Positions 39,971-47,719 of a stretch of 64,000 nucleotides of DNA are shown here, one piece after another (the first letter of the stretch is position 1; the number at the start of each line of letters is the position of its first letter). The stretch lies in contig JAYFQW010000026.1 in the NCBI GenBank assembly GCA_034926675.1, positions 1-64,000 of the forward strand, given 5' to 3'. The DNA comes from Clostridia bacterium (GTDB lineage: Bacteria; Bacillota; DTU025). The position numbers and the translations under genes were made by a program. The notes under the pieces are model-generated. The model worked only from the letters and a program-made list of their open reading frames with translations. It was not told where the DNA came from and did no database searches.

Positions 39971-40615
39971 TTGACCGTAAACCTGCAACGGGAAGCCTAT
40001 CAGAATTTCGAGGAGCTGGCTGATGAACAGATAGTCGACTTCGCGCGCCACGGCGACCGAGTAGCAGAAGAATACTTGATAAACAAGTACAAGAATTTCG
40101 TGCGGGCCAAGGCTCGTTCCTATTTCCTGATCGGTGCTGACCGGGAAGACATCATCCAGGAGGGCATGATCGGGCTCTATAAGGCCATCAGAGATTTCCG
40201 CCCCGACAAGCTGGCCTCATTCCGCGCGTTTGCAGAGCTCTGCATAACGCGCCAAATCATAACTGCGATCAAGACTGCAACACGACAGAAACACATTCCA
40301 CTCAATTCCTACGTGTCACTCAACAAACCAATCTACGACGAGGAATCGGATCGCACTCTTTTGGATGTGCTCTCTGGAAACAAGGTCACCGACCCTGAAG
40401 AACTGGTGATCAGCAGTGAGGAGCTCGGCGATATCGAGAGCAAGATGGGTGAGTTTCTCTCAGATCTAGAACGGCAGGTTCTCAATTCATATCTCGACGG
40501 GAAGTCGTACCAGGAGATTGCAGTTGAGCTCAAGAGGCACGTGAAATCAATCGACAATGCACTTCAGAGGGTGAAGAGGAAGCTGGAACGCTACATAGAG
40601 AAGCGCAACGAATAG
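39971..40615 (+). CDS. sigH: RNA polymerase sigma-H factor
   Basis: A 214-residue sigma-70-family factor matching SigH (Spo0H), with region 2 (REDIIQEGMIGLYKAIRDFRP) and region 4 (DGKSYQEIAVELKRHVKSID). In Bacillus SigH drives entry into stationary phase, competence and sporulation. TTG 39971 has GGGAGGAG 5 bases upstream; the frame extends to a GTG at 39899 but without similarity. Last gene of the conserved block. Confidence 0.94.
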   Translation: MTVNLQREAYQNFEELADEQIVDFARHGDRVAEEYLINKYKNFVRAKARSYFLIGADREDIIQEGMIGLYKAIRDFRPDKLASFRAFAELCITRQIITAIKTATRQKHIPLNSYVSLNKPIYDEESDRTLLDVLSGNKVTDPEELVISSEELGDIESKMGEFLSDLERQVLNSYLDGKSYQEIAVELKRHVKSIDNALQRVKRKLERYIEKRNE

Positions 40616-40667
40616 CAGTATTGCTTCACTTCTCTGTGAACCGCGAATAGTGTGTGATGTGTTGTTC

Positions 40668-40710
40668 AACGCCGCGGAACCTGTAGGCATGGCCTGGGTT
40701 TCGCGGCGTT
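40668..40710 (+). terminator. Probable terminator after sigH
   Basis: AACGCCGCG (40668-40676) pairs perfectly with CGCGGCGTT (40702-40710), with further inner pairing. Only a short T run follows, so termination may be weak or Rho-assisted. Confidence 0.6.
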
Positions 40711-40882
40711 TCCGTCTGGTCACGTCTTCAGCGGTGGCAGCATTCCGAATCAGCTGCCTTTGCTGGCAATTGGAAGTCCATTGAAGGAATTTTCGCGGAC
40801 TTTGGTGAATCATACCCTAATTGCGGATCATCTCATGTCTCAATCGACGATGAGCGAGTGCGCTGAGAGGGGAGCATCGAGC

Positions 40883-41131
40883 ATGCCCGGCCTGTTTCAG
40901 TCTACTGTGACCGCACGAGGGCAGGTAACGATTCCGGTTGAGGTTCGTCGGCGCCTGGGGTTGAAGGCTGGCGACACTGTAGTCATTCAGGAGTCAGACA
41001 CTGGTTACGTCATCAGCTGGAGCCCGAGGGCAACGGGCCAGGCCGGCGCTGGGGCAGTGAGTTCCGCAAGCGGAGGCCTTAGGGGATCAGTTGGAGTACG
41101 ATTTGACGGAGAACGATCACTCGGCGAGTAG
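40883..41131 (+). CDS. AbrB/SpoVT-type DNA-binding protein
   Basis: The 82-residue protein has a single swapped-hairpin SpoVT-AbrB domain (STVTARGQVTIPVEVRRRLG, about residues 7-45) followed by a Gly/Ala/Ser-rich tail with no known domain. Such proteins are transition-state regulators or antitoxins; no toxin gene (for example a PIN or MazF gene) follows, so a stand-alone regulator is likelier. ATG 40883 follows GAGGGGAG. Repeat copy B begins about 40 bases after the stop. Confidence 0.78.
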   Translation: MPGLFQSTVTARGQVTIPVEVRRRLGLKAGDTVVIQESDTGYVISWSPRATGQAGAGAVSSASGGLRGSVGVRFDGERSLGE

Positions 41132-41169
41132 CCAGCGGAATAGGTGGAATGTGAACGACCGTGGGCGCT

Positions 41170-41240
41170 CAATGTCGATTCCATCGACATTAAGCTCGTC
41201 TCACTGCTGGATTCGTCGACATTATCGCCTCAGGGCTCAT
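41170..41240 (+). repeat. Dispersed repeat, copy B (core only)
   Basis: Contains CAATGTCGATTCCATCGACATT (perfect palindrome apart from the centre, 41170-41191, read as two half-sites) and a related site with CTGCTGGATTCGTCGACATT (41204-41223) followed by ATCGCCTCAGGGCTC. The same core is in copies A, C and D. Orientation matches copy C. Confidence 0.75.
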
Positions 41241-41331
41241 TCGCGCCTCGGCTGGCGTAGTCCGCACGAAACCCGACTCATTCGGGGCCCTACCCTGGAT
41301 GGTCTCAATCCCAGTGCGATGAAATTGATGC

Positions 41332-41360
41332 TTGGCAAACAGGGTTGACTCTGATATGAT
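41332..41360 (+). promoter_or_regulatory. Promoter of the T-box/lyase unit
   Basis: TTGGCA (41332-41337), 17-base spacer, TATGAT (41355-41360) with extended TGA upstream. The predicted start at about 41367 lies 15 bases before the first pairing segment of the leader. Confidence 0.75.
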
Positions 41361-41381
41361 ACCAACCAAAGTCCATATGGC

Positions 41382-41698
41382 ATAAAGGCGATGACTGAAA
41401 AGAAGTACGAAATGACGTATCCCAACAGAGAGTTCCCGGTCGGTGCGAGGGGCAGGGATGTCATTTCCGAATACATTTCGGTAGCTGCTCACCGAAAGGC
41501 GCGTTAGCGCCCGGTAGATTGAGACGGGTTCACCCGTTACAGCGATAGAGTATAAGCGCAGCGCTGCATTGCAGGCTTTTCGCTGTAAGTGTTGCACCGT
41601 ACTTGAAAAGGCTGGCATCGTGAGTTGCCGGTGAATTGAGGTGGTACCACGAGATTTGGCGCTCGTCCTCTTGCAGGGGCAGGGGATGAGCGCTTTTT
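41382..41698 (+). promoter_or_regulatory. T-box riboswitch, tyrosine specifier
   Basis: The leader senses uncharged tRNA and prevents termination. Visible: basal stem CTGAAA (41395-41400) with TTTCGG (41476-41481); loop-E AGTA (41404-41407) facing GAA (41469-41471); upper stem AAATGAC/GTCATTT (41410-41416, 41460-41466) and ATCCC/GGGAT; AGAGAG (41427-41432) and the GGTCGGTGCGAG apical motif; T-box AGGTGGTACCACGAG (41639-41653). The codon directly after GAA is TAC (41472-41474) followed by the usual A, i.e. tyrosine. The variable T-box base is T, complementary to an A discriminator, as in tRNA-Tyr. The terminator is at 41659-41698. Family assignment is firm; the Tyr reading is strong inference. 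Confidence 0.93.
41659..41698 (+). terminator. T-box regulated terminator
   Basis: GCGCTCGTCC (41659-41668) pairs with GGATGAGCGC (41684-41693) with one wobble, followed by five T. The upstream ACGAG of the T-box is complementary to the CTCGT of the 5' arm, so antiterminator and terminator exclude each other. Confidence 0.92.
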
Positions 41699-41764
41699 GC
41701 TTTCCCAGCGATATGGGCGTACCGGCGCCAAACGGCACGCACCGATGTAAGGAGCGTGTTTTGC

Positions 41765-43213
41765 ATGGCAAACGTACGGTTCTTCACAGGCGAGCATGTA
41801 CCCCTTGAGATGCACAAGGTGCGCATCGTGCAAAAACTCAGCCTTCCCTGCATCGAGCGCAGGCTCGAAGCGATTACCGAGGCGGGCAACAACACATTTC
41901 TGCTTCAGAACTGCGATATCTTCCTGGACATGCTGACCGACAGCGGCGTCAATGCAATGAGCGATCAGCAGATGGCGGCGATGATGGTGGCCGACGACAG
42001 TTATGCAGGCTCGGCGACTTTCACAAGACTCGAGAACAAGCTGATTGAGCTGTTTGGTATGCCGCACTTTCTGCCCGCCCATCAAGGGCGCGCCTGTGAG
42101 CATATTCTTGCGTCAGCGCTAGTCAAGCCGGGAAATGTCGTGCCGATGAACATCCATTTCACCACGACCAAGGCGCACATCACCAGAAAGGGCGGCAGCG
42201 TTGTCGAGCTGGTTATCGACGAGGGCTTGAAGACGACCAGCGAATTCCCGTTCAAGGGCAACTTTGACCTCAATAAGTTGGGGCAGGTCATCGACGCGCA
42301 GGGAGCAGACAACGTCCCATTCGTGCGGCTGGAGGCGGGCGCCAATCTGATTGGCGGGCAGCCTTTCTCGCTGCAGAATGCGTGCGAGGTTGCGGCGCTG
42401 TGTCGCGCCCATGGTGTCCTGACCGTGCTGGACGCCAGTCTTCTGCAGGATAACCTGTATTTCATCAAGCAACGCGAGGCGGCGTGCAAAGGCATGAGCA
42501 TCCGAGAGATCACCCGCGCACTGGCCGACGAGATGGATATCATCTACTTCTCCGCCCGCAAGCTGGGCTTTGCCAAGGGCGGCGGAATCTGTGTGCGCGA
42601 TGATGCCTTGTTCGCAAAGATGCGCGAGCTGGTGCCCCTTTTCGAGGGCTTCTTGACATACGGCGGTATGTCGGTGCGCGAGATGGAGGCGATCGTTGTT
42701 GGACTGGACGAGACGATGGACGAGGACGTCATCTCCCAGGGGCCGCAGTTCATCCAGTTCATGACGGACGAGCTTGTCAAGGCGGGCGTGCCGGTTGTCA
42801 CCCCTGCGGGTGGGCTGGGCTGCCACTTGAACGCAATGGAATTCTTGCCTCACGTGCCGCAGCATCAATACCCCGCCGGCGCGCTGGCGGCGGCTCTTTA
42901 CATCGCAAGCGGGGTGCGCGGCATGGAGCGCGGCACAATGAGCGAAGCACGTGAGCCCGATGGCAGCGAGGTGTTCTCAAAGATGGAACTGCTGCGCCTG
43001 GCTTTGCCCCGACGGGTGTTCACCCTCTCGCAGGTCAAGTACGCCATCGACCGCATCGTCTGGCTATATGGTCGCCGCGACCTTGTCGGCGGGCTGACAT
43101 TCACCGAAGAACCCGCAGTCCTGCGCTTCTTCTTCGGGAAGCTGAAGCCCACATCAGGCTGGCAGGCTGAGCTGGCGAGGGCCTTTCGCGCGGACTTCGG
43201 GGACAGTCTGTAA
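41765..43213 (+). CDS. Tyrosine phenol-lyase/tryptophanase family PLP enzyme
   Basis: A 482-residue beta-eliminating lyase homologue. Shared with tyrosine phenol-lyase: GYNTF-like GNNTFLLQ, MLTDSGVNAMSD, SYAGSATF, HQGRA (residues 106-110), FTTT, PLP-lysine segment SARKL (K266), SGVRGMERG with the carboxylate-binding Arg, and LRFFF at the end. Changes are seen at usually fixed positions: DATR reads DASL (Arg to Leu at 226), the K after the catalytic lysine is not followed by D. True lyases split Tyr or Trp to pyruvate and ammonia; the altered residues leave the substrate open. ATG 41765 is 10 bases after AAGGAG. Controlled by the Tyr T-box. Confidence 0.85.
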   Translation: MANVRFFTGEHVPLEMHKVRIVQKLSLPCIERRLEAITEAGNNTFLLQNCDIFLDMLTDSGVNAMSDQQMAAMMVADDSYAGSATFTRLENKLIELFGMPHFLPAHQGRACEHILASALVKPGNVVPMNIHFTTTKAHITRKGGSVVELVIDEGLKTTSEFPFKGNFDLNKLGQVIDAQGADNVPFVRLEAGANLIGGQPFSLQNACEVAALCRAHGVLTVLDASLLQDNLYFIKQREAACKGMSIREITRALADEMDIIYFSARKLGFAKGGGICVRDDALFAKMRELVPLFEGFLTYGGMSVREMEAIVVGLDETMDEDVISQGPQFIQFMTDELVKAGVPVVTPAGGLGCHLNAMEFLPHVPQHQYPAGALAAALYIASGVRGMERGTMSEAREPDGSEVFSKMELLRLALPRRVFTLSQVKYAIDRIVWLYGRRDLVGGLTFTEEPAVLRFFFGKLKPTSGWQAELARAFRADFGDSL

Positions 43214-43333
43214 TGCGTGATATCCACACGGCATTCGAGTCGTGTGCAGCATGTGAAGCAGCGGGACGCCCCGCTTGGCTCGCAGGGTGGAGGACATTGG
43301 ATCAGGCACGTGGAATGGATGTGTCCGGAAGCC

Positions 43334-43934
43334 ATGAGTGTGCGCAACTATCTCTTCTACTGCAAGGTGAAGGCTGTAGCCATTGGAAGCATTGCAGGCA
43401 GTATCGGATATCTGTTCTATGCTGTTGCGCCCTCGTGGGGTTGGCTGCTCGTGGGCCATACTGTAGCATCACCGGCTAGGTGCTTTGTGGCCCCTAGTTT
43501 CCAGGCGTTCATCGCGGAGCAGTCCGCAGAGGAAACACGGGCCCGCGTGTTCGCGATCAGTGAGTCGGCATTCGCTGTGGTTGGCATTGTGGGTCCGCCC
43601 ATAGGCGGATTCCTGTCGCAGCGGTACGGGTTCCGCTGGATGTTTGTCGCGGCGTTGCTGTCGCCCGACTACAACTCACTAGTATCAAAGGAGGTTCCCA
43701 TAAGCATTAGGGGGACTGCCTTCGGATTAGTGTCGACCACCATGGGCATAAGCATCGCTTCCGGCGCCGTATATCGGCGGGTTGATGTGGGCCAGGTTCG
43801 GGCCCAAGGCTCCGTTCGCGTTGCCGCTATTGGCCAGCCTGGGCATGGCTGTAATGTTCTGGTTTAAGCTGCCGGGCAAAACGGACAAGGAGGAACAGAC
43901 CGCAGAGGCGCAGGCATCACCGTCGCGAGCATAG
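43334..43934 (+). pseudogene. Decayed MFS transporter
   Basis: Membrane-protein fragments that belong to one MFS permease: GSIGYLFYAVAPSWGWLLVG and SESAFAVVGIVGPPIGGFLS in one frame, then an abrupt junction after RWMFVAALL to a late segment (VPISIRGTAFGLVSTTMGIS), and after about 43770 the C-terminus continues in another frame (MWARFGPKAPFALPLLASLG to a stop at 43934). N-terminus, central helices and reading frame are lost, so it cannot make a working transporter. It follows the lyase gene, so it may once have carried its substrate or product. Confidence 0.8.
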
Positions 43935-43961
43935 CGACACGGCTGTACCGGTTCGCCGTTG

Positions 43962-44000
43962 GCGGACGGACCTGGGCAATTGGGCCCCCGGTCCGTCCGC
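43962..44000. repeat. Strong GC-rich inverted repeat after the MFS remnant
   Basis: GCGGACGGACC (43962-43972) pairs perfectly with GGTCCGTCCGC (43990-44000). It is placed like a terminator 28 bases after the MFS stop, but has no T tract. Confidence 0.6.
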
Positions 44001-44104
44001 GTTGCTGTTAATGACCGTTCAATGGTGAGGAACAGGAGCGGTATTGGGGGCGTAGGACGCAAACGCTGGATGGCGCGTATCCTGTGTCTTTCCGCCCAGT
44101 ACAT

Positions 44105-45090
44105 CCCATATTCAGCACCCTTGGGCGTTCAATATCTTGTCCGATTCATTGCCGTCCATAGCCTCGCCGACGAGGGGTATGCCTTCTGCGTTCACCACAT
44201 CGAACTCAACGTCTTTGTGAAGGGAAACATCCCGCCCGCCGCCCACAGCCGCGGAAACGAATCTACGGTTCCTGAGATTCCGGTCTCGCAGGCGGTCAAT
44301 GCCGACCAAACCGGCATTGTCGCGAGCTGAATGCCACTCAATTCGACATTGACAATGGGGTCAGTGTCCATTTCGTGGACATTGACGGTCCGGCTCCCGC
44401 CATCGAGGTGCACGTGAACTGCATCGCGCGACCGACACATCACTGAAAACGCATCTACCTGCGAGTCAGCCGCGCCACATTATGCCATGCAGTTCGCCGC
44501 GAAAGCTCCCCGTCGCGGATTCTGCCGGAGCTGACGTTTGGAGTGCCTCAATGCTGGATTCATCGACATTGCGGGCGTTTCAATGTCGATTCCATCGACG
44601 CTGAACCCATTTCACTGCTGGATTCGTCGACATTATCGCCCCGGGCTCGGTCGCGCCTGTCGCCCCGGGCTCGGTCGCGCCTGTCGCGCCGGTCGCGCAG
44701 TCGCGCCTCGTCAGGCAGGGCGTGCGTGCAGCCCGCGCGAAACACTGCACACTCCTCTGGCCTGGCAGTCTGGCAACCTGGAGCAACGCCCGCGGCTATC
44801 AGGACGAAGCGAGCCACACGAGGGCCGCAAACCTGGGCGCTCCCCGGAGGCCCGAAAGCGCGAAAGCGCGAGGCGGCCTGAGCGCGTTTCCTTGAGGTCT
44901 CCCGCGAAGGTGTGCGGATCTGACCCAGGCTATTCCGCAAGGTGGTCGAAATCGGATCGGCTCCGCGTCCAGCTTGCACCTGGATACCGTGTTGGGTATG
45001 CGGCGTACGCGAATCCGGGAGGAAACTGGGACTCTGTGTTCGAGTGGAAGAACTTCCGTCCCGATTCCGTCAAGGGCGCCGAAGATGGGC
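44105..45090 (+). repeat. Dispersed repeat, copy C (~0.99 kb)
   Basis: The reverse orientation counterpart of copy A: from CCCATATTCAGCACCCTTGG (44109) through the GGACATTGAC/GGTCAGTGTCC cluster (44350-44390), the CGCCACATTATGCCATG block, the palindromes at 44547-44570, 44581-44602 and 44612-44635, a GC-rich segment in which CGCCCCGGGCTCGGTCGCGCCTGT is tandemly repeated (44637-44690), to GGCGCCGAAGATGGGC (45090). A long open frame ends in the FEWKNFRPDSVKGAEDGQ peptide also readable in copy A, but frame and length differ, so it is decayed or non-coding. Confidence 0.8.
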
Positions 45091-45211
45091 AGGGTGAGTA
45101 AGAACCCTGGGTAGAAAGGCCCAACTCCGCAACAGCCATCGGCGGCCGCGGTGCAGAGCAGAACACCCGCCTACGATAACCCCTGGAAGGCGTGGGCCGC
45201 GGCGCTCATCA

Positions 45212-45240
45212 TTGCGCGCGCGTCTGCCATTATTTATGAT
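45212..45240 (+). promoter_or_regulatory. Promoter of the secreted-paralogue pair
   Basis: TTGCGC (45212-45217), 17-base spacer, TATGAT (45235-45240), about 80 bases before the first gene. Confidence 0.65.
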
Positions 45241-45318
45241 CTCTGCAGGAGTCATGACCCACAGAAGCCAATACTACGCGGCAACAGGATATGCAGGTAC
45301 ATGGGGAGTGTGATCCGC

Positions 45319-46485
45319 ATGAAACGACGTCTGATGCTACTCCGTATGGTTGCTGTAATGCTCCTTGCCGTGATGGCAGGCCTGGGCCCTGCACCGGCGG
45401 TTCGGGCTGCAATTCCGCGGGCTGACCTTCCAGCTGACGTCGCTGCGTGGCTGGCGCTCATGCCAGAACTGGCCGCGGCGCCTGCTCCTCCCTGGCTGAA
45501 GGCAGGCGCACGGCTCACGTACCACATTATGTCGGCTGCAAGAGAGGGCGATACGACGCCCGCAGGCGAGAGCCTGGTGCAGTATGACGTGGTTTCGTCA
45601 GACGGAACGAGCGTGCTCGCCGTAGCCGGAATTCACGTCATCTCCGACGGCATGCTGGCGCCTGTGCGTGACACGGGGTTCATCGTAGGCGCCCCAGGCG
45701 TGGGCGAAGTGTGGATGAACCCGGCGGCGTTGTCTGCTGCGGAAAGGCACGCCAATCAGCATATCTCCATCGCACACGTGCCCATGAACGTGGGCGGGGC
45801 CACAATAAAGGCAGTGAGGTTCGAATCCGCCGAAGGTGTTTCACGGAACGTGAGCGTGTTCGAAGAGGCAACGGGTGTATTGCTGTACCGAATCCAGGCC
45901 CTGGGCAACCTTGACACAGCCAAACAGAACACCGTGATATCGGAGTTCGTGTCGATGAGGCAGATTAACCCGGCATGGGCCGGCGGCTCAACGCCTGCAT
46001 GGGCGGCAGTAGACGCCATGTTCAAGTATGAAGGCACAACTGCGGTCAACGTGGGCCAAGGGTCGCCCGCCATCCCACTTCCCTTGGCAATGCTGGGGCA
46101 AATAGTGTATGCTGCACCGACGTATGCATGTGTAAGGTGGGAAACCTACATGAGCGGCCGCAAGACCGAAGAACGCTACTCTCTGTCGCCGGCGGCTATC
46201 CCGTCAGGAGGCATATTCCTGCCGCCGCAGGCCTTGGCGGTGTTGAGGGCAGGACAGGCGCTTGATGCTGATCCCACAACAGGCGTGACCATATCCGTAG
46301 CGCAAAGCCCCCTGGTCATGGACGGTAAGCAACTGCTTACACTGGTGCATCAGGGCCGATCATTTCAGCGGTTGTACGGCTACGATTGTCAGTCGGGCAT
46401 GCTGATCTACTTCGGCGAGTCGGCACAGCAAGGACTTGCCATGGTCCAAACAGAACTGAAGTTGACCGGCGTGTACGGTAGATGA
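45319..46485 (+). CDS. Secreted protein of unknown function, paralogue 1
   Basis: A 388-residue protein with a signal peptide (MKRRLMLLRMVAVMLLAVMA, Ala-rich cleavage region near residue 32). The mature part is rich in beta-type segments such as LTYHIMS and VLLYRI and shares most of its length with the next gene: WLKAGARLTYH, GVGEVWMNPAAL, ALDADPTTGVTISVAQSPL and YGYDCQSGML are landmarks. I know no family for it. ATG 45319 follows GGGGAG; an upstream ATG at 45301 is possible. It has its own promoter after repeat copy C. Confidence 0.8.
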   Translation: MKRRLMLLRMVAVMLLAVMAGLGPAPAVRAAIPRADLPADVAAWLALMPELAAAPAPPWLKAGARLTYHIMSAAREGDTTPAGESLVQYDVVSSDGTSVLAVAGIHVISDGMLAPVRDTGFIVGAPGVGEVWMNPAALSAAERHANQHISIAHVPMNVGGATIKAVRFESAEGVSRNVSVFEEATGVLLYRIQALGNLDTAKQNTVISEFVSMRQINPAWAGGSTPAWAAVDAMFKYEGTTAVNVGQGSPAIPLPLAMLGQIVYAAPTYACVRWETYMSGRKTEERYSLSPAAIPSGGIFLPPQALAVLRAGQALDADPTTGVTISVAQSPLVMDGKQLLTLVHQGRSFQRLYGYDCQSGMLIYFGESAQQGLAMVQTELKLTGVYGR

Positions 46486-46500
46486 TAATGGGAGGAAGGC

Positions 46501-47679
46501 ATGATGAAAAGCCGTCTTGGTCTATTTCGTCCCAACCTATTCTGTGTGACCCTCGCGCTATGTGTAGGGGCTGCGGGATTGGGGTTGCTGGGCCCGGGGG
46601 CGGCGGCACGGGGGGCAGTTCAGCCCGCAGATATCCCAAGCGATGTTCCAGCTTGGCTGACGCGCATTCCCGAACTGGCCTCAGCGCCCGCGCCTGCCTG
46701 GTTGCGAACGGGCGCGCGGCTCACGTACCACGTCATGTCGACTGCCAAGAAAGAGGATAAGACATCAGGAGGCGAAGCACTGGTTCAGTATGACGTGGCA
46801 TCATCTGACGGGAAAACCGTTCTCGTCATTCTGGGTATTCACAGCATATCTGGAGGTCCTCTCATGCCGCTGCGCGACGGCGGCTTTATCGTGGGCATTC
46901 CGGGTGTAGGCGAGGTGTGGATGAACCCGGCGGTGCTGCCCACTGCAGAAAAACACGGCAATCGAGATTTGGCCATAGGGCACACGTCCATGAACGTGGG
47001 CGGTGCTGCGAGGCAGGCAGTGAGGTTTGAGGCCGACGAGGGCATCGGGCGGAATGTGAGCGTATTCGACGAGCAATCCGGAGTGCTGCTCTACCGAATC
47101 AACACCCTCGACAAGGCCACGCAAAACACGGTGACATCCCAGTTCATGTCGATGAGGCAGATGAACCTGGCGTGGGTTGGCGGCTCGACGCCTGCATGGG
47201 CAGGAGCAGGCACTCAACTAAGGTATGAAGGCACAAGTGAGGTCGGTTTCGGGTATGGGCCGCCTGTAGCGACGCCCACCGTGATGCTGGCGCACATAAC
47301 GCAAGCAGGCCCAACGTGGGCTATGGTAAAGTGGCAAAGCTACCTGAACGGACAGCTCAACGGAGAACGGTATTCCCTGGCGTCGGCGACTATCGCCTCA
47401 GGCGGCGTATTCCTGCCTCAGGCGGCATTGGCGACGCTGAAGGCAGGCCAGGTGCTTGATGCGGATCCCACGACGGGCGTGACAGTGTCGGTTGCGCAGA
47501 CCCCCTTGAGCATGGACGGCAGGCAACTGCTCACACTGATGTATCAGGGCCAGTCGTTTCAGCGGCTGTGCGGTTACGATTGTCAGTCGGGAATGCTAGT
47601 CTACTACTCGTCTTTCTCACAGGAGGGAGTGAGCCAATTCCATACGGAACTCAGGTTGACTGGGGTTTCCGGCAAGTGA
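46501..47679 (+). CDS. Secreted protein of unknown function, paralogue 2
   Basis: The 392-residue tandem paralogue of the preceding gene, 15 bases downstream behind GGGAGGAAGG. Signal peptide residues 1-37. Landmarks WLRTGARLTYHVMS, GVGEVWMNPAVL, QVLDADPTTGVTVSVAQTPL and CGYDCQSGMLVYY align to paralogue 1 without gaps over long stretches, so this is a recent-to-moderate duplication with conserved architecture. The two are likely cotranscribed and act outside the membrane. No enzymatic motif is seen. Confidence 0.8.
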   Translation: MMKSRLGLFRPNLFCVTLALCVGAAGLGLLGPGAAARGAVQPADIPSDVPAWLTRIPELASAPAPAWLRTGARLTYHVMSTAKKEDKTSGGEALVQYDVASSDGKTVLVILGIHSISGGPLMPLRDGGFIVGIPGVGEVWMNPAVLPTAEKHGNRDLAIGHTSMNVGGAARQAVRFEADEGIGRNVSVFDEQSGVLLYRINTLDKATQNTVTSQFMSMRQMNLAWVGGSTPAWAGAGTQLRYEGTSEVGFGYGPPVATPTVMLAHITQAGPTWAMVKWQSYLNGQLNGERYSLASATIASGGVFLPQAALATLKAGQVLDADPTTGVTVSVAQTPLSMDGRQLLTLMYQGQSFQRLCGYDCQSGMLVYYSSFSQEGVSQFHTELRLTGVSGK

Positions 47680-47719
47680 GCCGTAGTCGAAGACGTGTGA
47701 GGATCTAGCATGTATCGTC

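Noticed and set aside
40760-40882. Longer N-terminus for the AbrB-type protein
   Set aside because: The upstream codons do not match the family and the ribosome site GAGGGGAG fits ATG 40883.
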